From NCBI GenBank assembly GCA_014529385.2, contig CM043944.1, forward strand, positions 180,179,240-180,239,239: a stretch of DNA of 60,000 nt, written 5' to 3'. The translations under genes were made by a program, and so were the position numbers. Position 1 is the first letter of the stretch. The number at the start of each line of letters is the position of its first letter. The DNA is from Adiantum capillus-veneris (taxonomy: Eukaryota > Streptophyta > Polypodiopsida > Polypodiales > Pteridaceae). The notes under the pieces are model-generated. The model did not search any database. It was not told the origin of the DNA and saw nothing but the letters and a program-made list of their open reading frames with translations. This document shows, one piece after another, positions 44,671-55,149 of this stretch.

Positions 44671-45180
44671 TCTCATAGCCATTTGAGGTCCAATTGATGC
44701 TTGAGGTGATTGCCTTGGAGCAGTCTTGCTTCAAGAAGCGCATGCCATAGCATATGAGAGTCGAAGGCTCAATGCGATGAGCGAGTCTTGGGCATATACA
44801 AAAAAGAGCTTTTAGCTATTCTACATGCCCTAGACACATGGAAGCACTATCTCTTGGGGGCTCCATTCATCCTACGAATGAATCATAAAGCCTCAAGAAA
44901 TCCATGATGCAAATCAAGCTCTTCGACAAACAAATGAGGTGGGAAAATTTTCTTTCGCAATTTAAATTTCATACTACTCACATTGCTGGCAAGCACAATC
45001 AAGTGTCAATGCACTTTCACAACGGCCAAGGGTAAATGTGGTGTCTTTAGCAACTCACAATGATCTATCATTTATGATAGATGAGTATGCTATTGATGAA
45101 GACTTTAAGTAGGTAATTACAGCCTTTGCATTAGGGAATAAAAAAAGAACAATTCACTTTGAAGGATGATTATCTTCCAA
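44671..45180 (+). pseudogene. Chromovirus E1 RNase H remains
   Basis: Frames are badly broken. Recognisable pieces are KELLAILHALDTWKHYLLG (about 44803-44860) and FKFHTTHIAGKHNQV (about 44965-45005), matching E2 blocks. Too damaged to be active. Confidence 0.65.
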
Positions 45181-45690
45181 ACCGTAATAGGCTAGGTGTT
45201 ACTCACCCATACAATAAGAAATTCATGTATGAATCCCATGCTTCTCATTATGCAGGGCAAGAGGGATTTCATAATCTACGCTTTGAGGAGTAGAAATGTA
45301 TTCTGTTGGTCTACCATGAAAAGTAAATATACAAGAGTATGTTTCAAAATGTGTGGTATATCAAAAATTGAAATTTGATCGAGGGAAGCAAAGTCTTGGA
45401 TTGTTTTAGTCAACAGGCTTAGCAAGAAAACACACTCTATGCTTGTCAAAAAGACTATTGAGGTACATTAAATGGAAACCCTCTTTAGATCTCAAATTTT
45501 TAAGTATCATGGCTTGCCAATATCCATAGTGTCCAACAACGATCCTAGAATGACCAATAATTTCTAGAAGGGTCTCTTTGAGAATCTAGGAAGTAGATTA
45601 AATTTTTCTTTTGGCCTATCGTCCACAAACGGATGACCAAATTGAAATAACTAATCTAATGATTCTTGAATCTACTAAAAGCCTATGTCA
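45181..45690 (+). pseudogene. Chromovirus E1 integrase remains
   Basis: Pieces of the zinc finger (MYESHASHYAGQEG), then KYHGLPISIVSNN (where E2 has MSDRA, so the second catalytic Asp is Asn here) and YRPQTDDQIEI near the Glu. Many stops and frameshifts interrupt it. Confidence 0.65.
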
Positions 45691-46460
45691 TGGAAGTAGA
45701 TCAAATGTTCTCAATGAGATAAGTACTTACCTCTTATAGAGTATACGTACAATGACATTGTACATACTTCTATGGGGAAAGCACCTCTCAAGGTTAAAGA
45801 GGGAAGATGCAAAAGTCCCTTACCACTGAAAGTACATGGGAAGATCTTTGCTGCTGACGATGATAAATATAGCCGAGCAAGAATCTTTTCCAAAGATTAA
45901 AGAGGTTATATTCATCACAAAGCAAAGGCAAACATGGCTGCTGCTAATAAACTTAGAAGAGCCTTAGCCTTTAATAAAAATGATTGGGTCTTGCTAAATT
46001 TTCTCAAGGCTTCTCTAAGGCATACTCCGAGCAATAATCCTACGAGCCACCAAGAGAATTATACTAAACTAGCAAAAAGATACTATGGTTCTTTCTTTTA
46101 AAATTCTTAAGCCAATCAATGAGATGGATTATTAGTTAAAGTTGCCCAATGATTGGCTCATTCACCATGCTAACCATGTGAGCCTACTCATGCCTTACAA
46201 AGGAGAACCACCAAAAGAACCAATAATGGAGGACCCGCCAGAGATCGAAGATCAAGAAGAGGTATCGCAACCCGAATCGATCCTTCAACACAAAGACAAG
46301 GTACTAAGAAATGGTAAGATTATCCAATGATGTCTAGTTAAGTTTAAGAATTATCCTTTTAAAGGTGCTATATGGATGCAAGGAACCTAGCTTAAGGATA
46401 ATATGAACCTTGTCAATGCTTACAATGCTACACTAGAGTAAGCAAATGAAGATGCATTTT
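45691..46460 (+). pseudogene. Chromovirus E1 integrase tail with chromodomain
   Basis: After a damaged stretch, bases 46142-46330 read PNDWLIHHANHVSLLMPYKG, a Pro/Glu linker (PPKEPIMEDPPEIEDQEE), then ESILQHKDKVLRNGKIIQ, a TGA, CLVKFKNYPFKGAIWMQGT, a stop and LKDNMNLVNAYNATLE. This is the chromodomain fold (aromatic cage around V-K-F-K-N-Y and the W) that directs chromovirus integration to modified histones. Two stops break it. Confidence 0.8.
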
Positions 46461-47009
46461 AAATTAACAATGTTTTTGTCTATAAGAATTATTCTCTTTC
46501 TTTTATTGTGCACAAAATTTAAGAAGTATGCATGCTTAGGATTGTGTTTGTGGTGAGACGACATCTCCCAAACACCAGTAGAACTTGTCACTCTACTTTG
46601 GAAGCATGATAGCAATAGGCATGGGAGACTTTTCTTTTAACGAAACATTCTACTAATGCTTGGCACATTCTTGCATTTGGCCGATGTTGTAGATCTCTTT
46701 GTTACTATGGGGACATAGGGGCTTCGAATAGATTTTATGTTGATGCTTGAGCAACCTTGAGGGGTGGTGCAACCTTGATTTTGGACGGTAATGTATTATT
46801 AGATCATTTCCTTGTTTGACTTTACATCTCTTCTCGGGTTTGTTTGGCCCCAAGAAGCGGTGCTTGGATCCCATCTCAAGATCTATGTCAACAATTACCA
46901 CCACAAATTTGGTGAGAGCCACGGCTTCACCCGCACAGTTGTTAGCATCTTGTCTCATGGATTACAGTCGCTTGTATAGGGAGATGTCATGTGTCACAAA
47001 CTATTGACA
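46461..47009. other. Unassigned sequence after E1
   Basis: Possibly 3' non-coding sequence of E1. No LTR match was found in the window and no gene was recognised. Confidence 0.35.
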
Positions 47010-47678
47010 TGTCAAGACACTGAAGAATGGAGCCGACTTGTAGACCCCAACTAAGGGGCCTAAACCCTCAAAGAATTAGAAGCAAAATCAGAAGAAGCAG
47101 AGGCCTATTTTTAAAAGACGAGTTCCCACCAACTTACGGGATCCCTTTTGATGGGATCGAGGGGACCTAAATGCATCAAAATAAAGCGAGACCAACACAC
47201 ACACTAAATCACATGGAGTATGATGGCATGGAAGCAGTATAGATGGTCTAGATTTCAAGCAGATATGCTAACATGAGAGTTGTACAAATGCCCACAAATT
47301 ATGCTAGTGACATGACATATATACATATTTCCGCAAAACGCATTGTCAGCTTTTGAACTAGTTGCTTTATTGTTTGATGCTTTGCATCTAACTACTTTTG
47401 AGAGGCCAAGAGACTTTAAATATGAGAAAATGGCTCATTATTTGGCATGCTTCTGCGTGAATATGCAGAGGATGGAGTACCAAAAGTGTATTGAGTTCAA
47501 GCAATATAAAGAAATACTGAAAGGAATGCCAACGTTTGGGGCAGTGCTCTCTCGGGGTGGAACTCCTCTACTCCCCACCTTGTATCATGTCTCCCTTTAA
47601 GTTCAATTGTTATTTGAAGTTATTTAATTTTTTTAGTATGCTCTTTTCCATCGGCACATGGTGCCTGTCCCCATGACA
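47010..47678 (+). repeat. 5' LTR of element D
   Basis: Starts TGTCAAGAC and ends CCATGACA (TGTCA/TGACA ends), followed by one base and a primer site. It aligns over its length with 6892-7564. It contains an ACACACACAC run near 47200 and a TTTAAATATG motif near 47414. Confidence 0.8.
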
Positions 47679-47679
47679 A

Positions 47680-47691
47680 TGGTATCAAAAC
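47680..47691 (+). promoter_or_regulatory. Initiator-Met tRNA primer site, degraded
   Basis: TGGTATCAAAAC compared with the standard TGGTATCAGAGC: ten of twelve bases match. Correctly placed one base inside the LTR end. Confidence 0.7.
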
Positions 47692-47749
47692 TTTAAGCTT
47701 GTGCTTTTCTGAAAGCATACCGGTCCTACCAAAGTTTACTAGAATTTTT

Positions 47750-48101
47750 TAAAAAACATTGTCTAGAACCCGAACTTATTGACCACTCCTACCCTTTGTC
47801 CATCACACATTGGGTGCTCCCGTCTTCATCGCTCTGTCTTACTGGGCATAAGCCATAAGGAGTTCTAGAACACTTGCACAAGAAGGATCAATTTTATTCT
47901 CGAGCCACCATTTTTTTCCTTAGAGGGAGTGCTATCCTGTGGTGGATTTCTATAGCCACCAAGACACTCACTACAAGGACTTGGCAAGCTTTCAAGAAAT
48001 TGTTTTCCCAACGTTACATGCCTTCAGACATCTTCCTTTGGAGTGCATCTTCCTACAAAGTGGGGTATCGTGAAACGCTTGCCACAAAAATCCTAGCAAA
48101 T
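47750..48101 (+). pseudogene. Element D gag, interrupted by copia insertion
   Basis: The frame starting near 47870 reads KKDQFYSRATIFFLRGSAIL, WWISIATKTLTTRTWQAFKK and LFSQRYMPSDIF, a Ty3 gag capsid block (the W-W and F-K-K-L-F-x-x-R-Y-M-P pattern). The coding sequence is cut at 48101 by the copia element. The start lies in the region before 47870, where no clean ATG frame is seen. Confidence 0.75.
48097..48101. repeat. Target-site duplication, left copy
   Basis: CAAAT flanks the copia element here and at 52954-52958. Confidence 0.9.
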
Positions 48102-48330
48102 TATTGGAATTATGGTTGCAAGAAAACACACACAGCTTGGAGAAGACGAAGTAAGCTCAAGGCACACAATAGAGAGTGTATTATACTTAGTGTGAAATGG
48201 AAAGATAGATATCCCTAGAGTGATGGGCGTATATACAATGCACGGGGGCAAAAACCTCCTAAAGAGGGTAAAAATTCCCTGGCGGTCCTAGTGTGTTCAC
48301 ACACATCACTACCACATGTATATGGTGACA
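48102..48330 (-). repeat. Copia 3' LTR
   Basis: 229 bases, starting TGTCACCATATACATG on the minus strand and ending with CCAATA (mutated from CCAACA). It matches 52729-52953 with many substitutions and a few small indels. Confidence 0.92.
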
Positions 48331-48342
48331 AATCCCCCCTGG
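48331..48342 (-). promoter_or_regulatory. Copia polypurine tract
   Basis: The minus strand reads CCAGGGGGGATT directly before the 3' LTR start. The AGGGGGGA core is a typical plus-strand primer. Confidence 0.75.
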
Positions 48343-48479
48343 AGTGATGCGGTGAACAAGAGCTGGCACATGAGTAAAGTGAAGTTCCATGACAATGATC
48401 CACAAAGGGGAGTAAGCCCAAATCTTTGCGGAAAGCCTCTCACTTCTCATGAGACAATGCCTTTGTGAAACGATCTGCA
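48343..48479 (-). other. Copia 3' end, between RNase H and polypurine tract
   Basis: Degenerate end of pol and 3' untranslated sequence. No clear stop of the original frame can be assigned. Confidence 0.5.
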
Positions 48480-48990
48480 AGGTTTTCCTATGATAGCACA
48501 TAAGCCAATTTGATCTCTCCTGCTGAGAGCCTCTCCCTAACACAGTGGTAATGCACCTCAATGTACTTTGTGAGAGCATGAAAAACTGGGTTCCTTGCAA
48601 GTGTCAATGTGCTTTGACTCTCAGTGTAGATAGTGTCTTGTCCAACACCCAAATCAACCATAAGGAGTCTGAGCCATACACACTGAACCGTAGTTGTGAA
48701 GACTGCCCTGTACTCAGCCTCACAACTCAAAGTGGCCACAATAAATTTTCTTCTTGCTCAGCCAAGATATACATGAACTGCCAAGCACGAAAAAAACACC
48801 ACTTCTGGACACTCGCTTGTCAAAACAACCAGCCCAATCTGAGTCCGAAAAATCATGTAAGTGTGGCGGCAATGATCCCCCCTTGGGATAAAACAAGCCA
48901 AAATGTAAAGTGCCACTAAGGTAGCAGAAAATCCTCTTGATAGCCTGCCAATGCTTAGACCTTGGGCTATGCATAAATCTGCTAACCTAT
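48480..48990 (-). pseudogene. Copia RNase H
   Basis: The minus strand reads RSKHWQAIKRIFCYLSGTLH, FSDSDWAGCFDKRVSRSG (first catalytic Asp), ISWLSKKK, then in another frame ATLSCEAEYRAVFTTTVQCV (Glu) and ESQSTLTLARNPVFHA (where Asp is usual, Glu appears), then HYHCVRERLSAGEIKLAYV. A frameshift separates the halves near 48725. Confidence 0.85.
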
Positions 48991-49960
48991 GAGACTACAA
49001 ACTAAATATCTGGCCTTGTGTTGCATACATAAATGAGGCATTGGTAAAGAGTGATATCAGTAGGATCACCAACATCATGAAGACTCAATTTCAAACATGT
49101 TTCCATGGGAGTGGCAATAGGTTTGCAAACCTCAAGTCCAAACTTACATAGCAATGTCTCTATGTAACTTCTCTGACACAAGGCAATACCACCATCACAC
49201 TGGTTAAATTGTATACCCAACTAATGATGCAACAACCACAAATCTTTCATCTTGAAAGAAGCATTCAAATTAGCCTTAAATTTAGCAATATGTCTCTCAT
49301 TTGGGCCAGTGATCAACAAATCATCTATGTAAAGAACCACAATGAGAAGTACATCACCCTCACACTTTACATATAATGTGCTTTTTGTTGGACTGTTACA
49401 AAAGCCTCGTTTGACCAAATGAGTGTCAACTTTCTCATACCAACCACGAGGAGATTGATTCAACCCATACATTCAACCCATACAAAGCATTCTTACATCT
49501 ACACACTTTGTCCTCTTGTCCTTTCTTGACAAAACCACGAGGCTGTGTTACATAAATCTCTTCAAATATATCACCATTCAAGAAAGTAGTAACAATGTTT
49601 GATTGATGTACATCCCAACCAAAATGAGCTACCAATGCACGCAGAAAAGGCACAATAGTCAAACGACAAGTGGGAACAAAAGTCTCTTCATAATCTATGC
49701 CTTTTTGTTGTGCATAACCCTTTGCAACAAGTCAATCCTAATGGTGATCGATCTCACCATCTAGATTGCATTTTAAATTGTAAATCCACTTTGTACTACC
49801 AATGGCCTTTTTGCTAGGAGGTAAATCACATAAATTCCATGTGTCATTTTCTATAAGTGCATCATATTCTGATTGCATGGTAGCCATCCAATTTTCTAAA
49901 TTTTGTGCTTTATCAAAAGATAGAGGTTCCTCAACATCATGTAAGCTAGACACAGCCAAA
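48991..49960 (-). pseudogene. Copia reverse transcriptase
   Basis: The minus strand in order reads ENWMATMQSEYDALIENDTW, KKAIGSTKWIYNLKCNLDGE, stops, VHQSNIVTTFLNGDIFEEIY (where VKTAFL-NG is usual), QPRGFV and NALYGLN. After a 15-base-scale duplication near 49462-49486 comes SPRGWYEKVDTHLVKRGF, then VVLYIDDLLITG with the intact Y-I-D-D metal site, and LGIQFNQCDGGIALCQRSYI. Complete in extent but split by stops and shifts. Confidence 0.9.
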
Positions 49961-50375
49961 GCATAACAATCTGATGACTAAGATGCATGGACAAAGCCTG
50001 AACGAGTACGACTATACAAAGGTGCGTCCAGTTACTGTCATGCAATGTATGCACCAGCCTTTTTGGCATACCTCTAGTCTGCTCATTTTCAGCCCTTTCC
50101 TCATCAAGTACATCATGTACATCTGCATCAGTAATACGCTGATATATAACATTTTCGGAAACCCCCATAGGCTGTACATTTACCTCATTGGAATGTCCAT
50201 TCAAACTTCCACCACTAAAAAGAGTCAACAAAGTATCATAAATGTCTTGTGGGCTTACATTACTATCTCTAGTACATGACAGGAAGGGCTGAATAGAATC
50301 TTCCACAAACACTACATCCCGTGAAACCAAAATACGCTTTGTTTGCAGATGATACAACCTGTAACCTTTAACACT
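49961..50375 (-). pseudogene. Copia integrase-RT linker
   Basis: The minus strand reads YHLQTKRILVSRDVVFVEDS (the conserved C-terminal integrase block where R-D-V-x-F-x-E is usual), then an acidic linker (DVHDVLDEERAENEQTRGMP) toward RT. Frames break near 49990. Confidence 0.75.
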
Positions 50376-50925
50376 TTAACCAGCAAAAATACGTTTAATA
50401 GACTTATCATCCAATTTTCTTTGTTGTGTTTGTGGCACCAAAGCATATGCCAAATAGCCTAAAGCACGCATGTGTTCAATAGAAGGCTTTCTATCATGCC
50501 GTGCTTCATATGAGTAATAGAATACAAAGCTTTTATAGGACACTGTTAAGTACATAAGTGGCACACATGATGGCCTCAAGCCAAAAAGAATGCGGCAAAG
50601 CTTGACTTTTGACCATACATCCTACCATTTCCGTAAGTGACCCATTTTTCCTCTCAGCTACACCATTTTGCTGAGGCGTATAAGGAATTTTAGATTGGTG
50701 TTTTATCACTATGCACAAGCTGTAACCTGCATGTGGCCCTAACTGAACCACCCTTTGGAAATTTAGAATGCTATAATTTACCCAAAATATAGCCTTCACA
50801 AACATGTTTGACAGGTGCTTCAAGAGGAGGCAAAGAAGCAACCATATCAAACTTTTACAAACGCAGCAAACTGACAAAATTCAGATGTCCAAAACGTGCA
50901 TGCCACAATTTTGCATCTGAAATAG
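50376..50925 (-). pseudogene. Copia integrase with deleted core
   Basis: The zinc-binding part reads LWHARFGHLNFVSLLRL (H-x3-H) and continues to LQLVHSD, the first catalytic Asp. Then, near 50705, it jumps directly to KTPI in that frame and HQSKIPYTPQQNGVAERKNG in another, the block with the catalytic Glu. The intervening roughly 90 residues with the second Asp are missing. SFWLEAIMCATYVLNSVL and RHDRKPSIEHMRALGYLAYA follow. The enzyme is dead. Confidence 0.85.
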
Positions 50926-51518
50926 CCCTTGAATTTGCAAGTGCATTTGCAAAATCTAGTTCACACTTGTCATACAAAGTGAGCTTATACGGCCCATGGC
51001 ACAAAAGGCCAGATGCAAAATTTTATCACCAAAACTTGGATTCTGAATTGTACATCTGTCATCGACAAATTAGACTACAGGTCCAAGTCTAGCAAGTGCA
51101 GATACAAACAAAAGATTCTTCTTGATCCCAGGTACATAAAGTGCATCAAAAAGTGTAAAATAACTGCCATTTGCAGTAATAAGAACAATCTTTCCAACTC
51201 CCTGAACAAGATAAGAGGCATTTTTGGCACAAGTGACCGAATTCGCATGAGGGACAGACTCAAGAGAGGTGAGCAATTCATGATGTGATGTAATGAGCTT
51301 TGTAGCACCACTATTGAAATATCACACATGTGAATTTGCAACAACTGACATGCATGCATCATAGACAACAGGATTGCAAATGCACTTTGCACTATTCTGC
51401 ATCAACAGCAGCATCACAGTCTCCTTTCACAAAAGACTCAACAATGGCTGCATTTGTAGTGGAACTAGCATTTACAGTGGAACCAACCTCTTTCTTCTTA
51501 GCCTCTTTGGACTTCAGC
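50926..51518 (-). pseudogene. Copia protease and pre-integrase region
   Basis: The minus strand reads YFNSGATKLITSHHELLTS near 51310, where copia proteases have the catalytic D-S-G; the Asp is Asn here. It continues KIVLITANGSYFTLFDALYV and PGIKKNLLFVSALARLG, the conserved end of copia protease, then the short pre-integrase stretch to 50926. Confidence 0.8.
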
Positions 51519-52403
51519 TTATGACTGCTTAATCAAGTGATCACTAACTTTACAAGAATGGCAACACATCTTCTTTTTTCCCTTATCACCATAATTTCCA
51601 GATGAAGTGTTGCCAACAGAAGCATTTGGAACAGAAGTTTTGACACTCGCAGAAAAACCATAAGAAGTTGCTGCATTGCTACTACCACCCTTTCTTTGAG
51701 AAGCAATAAAAGCCTTTTCAATTGCACGCTGTCTAGTCTTGTTTTTTTTGGAAAGTGACTCTTGCAACAACAATGTGCACAATGCATCGAACTTGAAAAG
51801 TTCAGGATTTCCTTGGGTCATAAGTCTGCAAGTACTAGCAAAAGCTTGGTAAGAATATGGCAAGGCATCAAGAACAACCTAGATTTATGCACAAGGTAAC
51901 TGTCTGAAATGACTCCACCTACAAAAATAAGTTGCTCATTGGTATCCTTGACACCAATGTATATATCATCTTCCTCATGCATAATGTTTGATTTTAGCTC
52001 TTTATTCAACAAAGCAATTTTTTCCTCATTCCGACTTGTATAAAGACCAGCCACAATATCCAAAGCTTGTTTTGTAGATTTTGCTGAACAAACATGAGGA
52101 GTAATGGTGCTCTTTACAAAAAACACAATCAACACATGAGCCTGTGCATCGTTTACATCCTAACAAGCTTGTTTTGTAGTAGGCAAAACAACTCTAACAA
52201 CATTCTTGCAGCGAGACCTGCAACATCCTCAATATCAACTACATCCTTAGAACCAAGACGTACATCAATTACCTCCATAACATTTCAGACGCCCTTGACA
52301 AAAGAACATGTTGCATCATGTAAGTCCACATAGGGTAATTGTCCCCATCCAACCTGTCCTCAACAGCAAACATCCTGAACACATCTATGTTGTTGTCAGC
52401 CAT
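51519..52403 (-). pseudogene. Copia gag
   Basis: ATG at 52401-52403 gives MADNNIDVFRMFAVEDRLDG then DNYPMWTYMMQHVL, the usual start of plant copia gag (UBN2 type). After frameshifts: KSTITPHVCSAKSTKQALDI, VAGLYTSRNEEKIALLNKEL, ALCTLLLQESLSKKNKTRQR and a damaged zinc knuckle CCHSCKVSDH (C-x2-C then H, last Cys lost). Several stops. Confidence 0.85.
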
Positions 52404-52714
52404 GGAAAATGTCTGCACCTGATGTGAAAACTACCCAAAATGAGGAGAAACTGAGTGAGACTAGCATGTGCTATATAGAACAACCCACAATAGACTATAT
52501 AGGACCTGTTATGTAGAAAACGGCACTGACAAAATGTTTTCACTAAGTGACAAAATTGCATGTGTAGGCCTGCTTGTAGTGGAACCGTAGGCAAAATAAG
52601 CCCGAATCAAAAATTTTGTCGACCTATAAATGCCCTCCAGAGCTCATTGAAACCCAGAAAGCGAGAAGGGGTGTGTTCCAGTTGCTGGCGACTAAGCCCA
52701 AGAAGATGCAACTT
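52404..52714 (-). other. Copia 5' leader
   Basis: Non-coding leader between the primer site and the gag ATG. No feature was recognised in it. Confidence 0.7.
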
Positions 52715-52726
52715 GCTCTAATACCA
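52715..52726 (-). promoter_or_regulatory. Copia initiator-Met tRNA primer site
   Basis: The minus strand reads TGGTATTAGAGC, one base from the standard TGGTATCAGAGC, two bases inside the 5' LTR. Confidence 0.88.
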
Positions 52727-52728
52727 AT

Positions 52729-52953
52729 TGTTGGAATTAGGGTTGCAAGAAAACACATAGATTGGAGAAGACAAAGGAAGCTTAAGGCACACAATAGAGA
52801 GTGTATTACTTAGTGTGCAATGGAGAGATAGATAGCCCTAGAGTGATGGGCGTATATACAATGCACGGGGGAAAAGACCTCCTAAAGAGAGAAAAAATGC
52901 CTCAGCAGTCCTAGTGTGTTTACACAGATCACTACCACATGTATATGGTAACA
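52729..52953 (-). repeat. Copia 5' LTR
   Basis: 225 bases; the minus strand starts TGTTACCATATACATG and ends CCAACA. Confidence 0.92.
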
Positions 52954-52958
52954 CAAAT
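52954..52958. repeat. Target-site duplication, right copy
   Basis: CAAAT, identical to 48097-48101. Confidence 0.9.
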
Positions 52959-53329
52959 TATGACTTGAAATTTTTGGAAATCTCTCACCAAGTGTCTCTT
53001 CTCAAACCGATAACCTTGGAGGTCTAGTGTGATTGCTATGTCCTGGGACTACCATCACCGCTATATGACAACTTTTTGTTGAGGCTTGTTTTGACTATTC
53101 AAGTGCTTGTGGACCATGTTGCGGTTAACTATAACCTTATGGAAGAAACCTGACCCTAATTTTGGTGCAGGTTTCAAAATGGAAGCACAATCATCTTTTG
53201 AGTGTAATTGATGTCAAGAATGCTTTTTCAACAATTCTCTAAATCTATCTGAGAACTTGTTTGGTGATTTTGCTTGGAATTTTTTTGGAATTACTCCGAG
53301 TGGAGTAGTGAGAAATGATGTTTGAGAAT
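52959..53329 (+). pseudogene. Continuation of element D internal region
   Basis: Follows the copia insertion. One frame reads DLKFLEISHQVSLLKPITLE and LGLPSPLYDNFLLRLVLTIQ, then another KKPDPNFGAGFKMEAQSS with a possible Cys pair. It plausibly belongs to the interrupted gag, but no diagnostic motif is present. A frameshift and stops occur throughout. Confidence 0.4.
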
Positions 53330-53590
53330 GCTTGCACATACTCATGGCCCTAGACCCTTATGGTTATTTGCAAGGGGAGTATTGAATGTTTTGAAAAGTG
53401 TTGTTTTTACATATGTTCCGGACCCTTGTGGTTCTTTACGGTGAGAGTATTAATAAGTATGAGTAGTGGCCTCTATATCTCATGGCCCAGACCTTTTTAG
53501 GTTATTTGCGGTAGGAGTAATGAGGGACTTATTGAACAGCTCATGACCCAGACCTAGATGGTTATTTGCGGGGGGAGGGTTCATCAACAA
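53330..53590. repeat. Tandem array of ~60-75 bp imperfect units
   Basis: Four units share CTCATGGCCCAGACC, then a T-rich gap, GGTTATTTGCGG and GGGAGTA. They begin near 53339, 53415, 53480 and 53541. The second is the most diverged (TTCCGGACCCTTGTGGTTCT). Confidence 0.75.
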
Positions 53591-53726
53591 TTTTATGTTT
53601 CTATGTCTTGTAACATGCATAGGTGAGCGTTTGTGCTGCATTATGATGTGCCAACCACTTAATATTCCTAATTGGGAAAGATTTCTTGGGTATGTAATTT
53701 TAATGTATCAAGAGACATGTTAGAGA
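53591..53726. other. Junction sequence
   Basis: Unassigned bases between the array and the truncated 3' end of E2. No match to the E2 LTR at 58245 was seen. Confidence 0.35.
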
Positions 53727-54330
53727 TCAACACCGTCTGGGTGTGATGGCTAGTAGATCAAGAATTGTGAGGTTAGCTATTTCACTTTGGCCATCCGTTT
53801 GTGGGTGATAGGCCGAAGATAAGTTTAGCCTTGTTCCTAAATTCTCAAAGTGACCCTTCCAGAAATTACTGGTCATTCTAGGAGCTCTATCCGACATTAT
53901 GGACATTGGCAAGCCATGGTACTTGAAGATTTGTGAAATAAAGAGGGTTGCCATTTGATGGTCTTTGATAGTCTTTCTGACAAGTATAAAATGAGCTTGT
54001 TTGTTGAACCTGTCTACTATCATCCATATTCTTGTATTCCCATGGATATACTTAGGCAATCCAAAGATAAAATCCATGGATATGCTCTCCCATGGTGAAT
54101 TACGGATTGGCAAAGGGTGAAGCAATCCAAGCTGCTTCCCTCTATCAAACTTTGTCTTTTGGCATACCACACATTTAGAAACACACTCTTGTATGTTTGA
54201 TTTCATGATAGGCCAATAGAAATATGTTTCAATCCCCTTTAGGGTAGACTGAATCCCTCTATGCCCTGCATAAGAAGGAGCATGAGATTCATACATTACT
54301 TTCTCACGTAGTGAGCTAGTAACGCATAGT
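53727..54330 (-). pseudogene. Chromovirus E2 integrase, 3' truncated
   Basis: An intact reading frame. The zinc finger is YESHAPSYAGHRG and ECVSKCVVCQ. The core has WESISMDFIFGLP (Asp 1), HGLPMSIMSDRAPRMTSNFW (Asp 2) and AYHPQTDGQSEIAN (Glu). It breaks off right after LTILDLL at about 53765, so the C-terminal part, chromodomain and 3' LTR are lost. This is the least damaged enzyme domain in the window. Confidence 0.9.
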
Positions 54331-55149
54331 CTATTGTCACTACGTAACGCATAGTCTATTGCCATAGAGAAGATAACCATCTTGTAAAGTGGTCCCTCTT
54401 TCTTCCCTAGTGCAAGGGCTGAAATCACATCTCTAAAATCGGGATCAATAGCGTACTCATCTATCATAGAAGATAGATCATTGTGAGTTGCTATGGAAAC
54501 CGCGTTCACTCTCGGCCATTTTGAGAGTGCATCGGCTACTTGATTATGCTTGCCAGCAATGTGAGCAATATGAAAATGAAATTGCAAAAGGAAATTTGCC
54601 CACCTCATTTGTTTTTCAGAGAGTTGGTCTGCGTCATGAAGTACTTAAGACTTTGGTGATCCGTTCGCAGAATCAAAGGAGTCCCCAATAAATAGTGCTT
54701 CCATGAGTCTAAGGCATGTAGAACTGCAAGGAGTTCCTTTTCATATATGCCTAGAGCTTCCTCAATAGTACGAGCCTTTAACTTTCATAGCCCATGGCGT
54801 GCCCTTCTTGAAGCAAAACAACTCCAAGGCAATCACTACAAGCATCACATTGGACCTCAAATGGGTTTGAGAGATTCGGTAGTGTAAGCACATGTTGAGA
54901 GATAATCTTTTCTTTCGAAAGCATTGTTCTCCTTGGAAGACCATGTGTACCTAACGTTTTTCTTTGTTAGGTCATGTAATGGTCCTGCTATTAGTGAGAA
55001 CTTCTCTATGAAGCCTCTATAGTATGCAGACATACCTATAAAGATTCTTGAGAGATTATGTGACCTAAATACTGAATCTCTTGTAAGAAAACATCACTTT
55101 TCTTTCGATTAACAAAAAGTTTTCTCTCTCTTAGAACTTGAAATATTAC
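54331..55149 (-). pseudogene. Chromovirus E2 RNase H and RT thumb
   Basis: The minus strand from 55149 holds LFVNRKKSDVFLQEIQYLGH, a deletion of some 20 codons, then FIGMSAYYRGFIEKF, ELLAVLHALDSWKHYLLGTP, LILRTDHQSLKYFMTQ, a frameshift, and WANFLLQFHFHIAHIAGKHN with QVADALSKWPR. A 23-base tandem duplication at about 54320-54365 adds eight residues in the linker to integrase (54331-54608 is continuous with the integrase frame). Confidence 0.8.

Larger units (their letters stand above)
48102..52953 (-). mobile_element. Complete-ended Ty1/copia element
   Basis: A 4852-bp element on the minus strand with two LTRs (48102-48330 and 52729-52953), an initiator-Met primer site, a polypurine tract and a perfect 5-bp target duplication CAAAT. 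Gene order gag, protease, integrase, RT, RNase H identifies Ty1/copia. The LTRs differ at roughly ten percent of positions by eye, so the insertion is old. All coding parts have stops, and the integrase core is deleted. It landed in the gag of element D. Confidence 0.93.

Noticed and set aside
47343-47600. Protein-coding gene at 47343-47600 and its relatives at 8807-9115 and 27683-27991
   Set aside because: These frames are inside family D LTRs. They are read in different frames between copies and have no protein-like conservation.
49974-50279. Plus-strand open frames across the copia element
   Set aside because: They are antisense to recognisable copia pol sequence.
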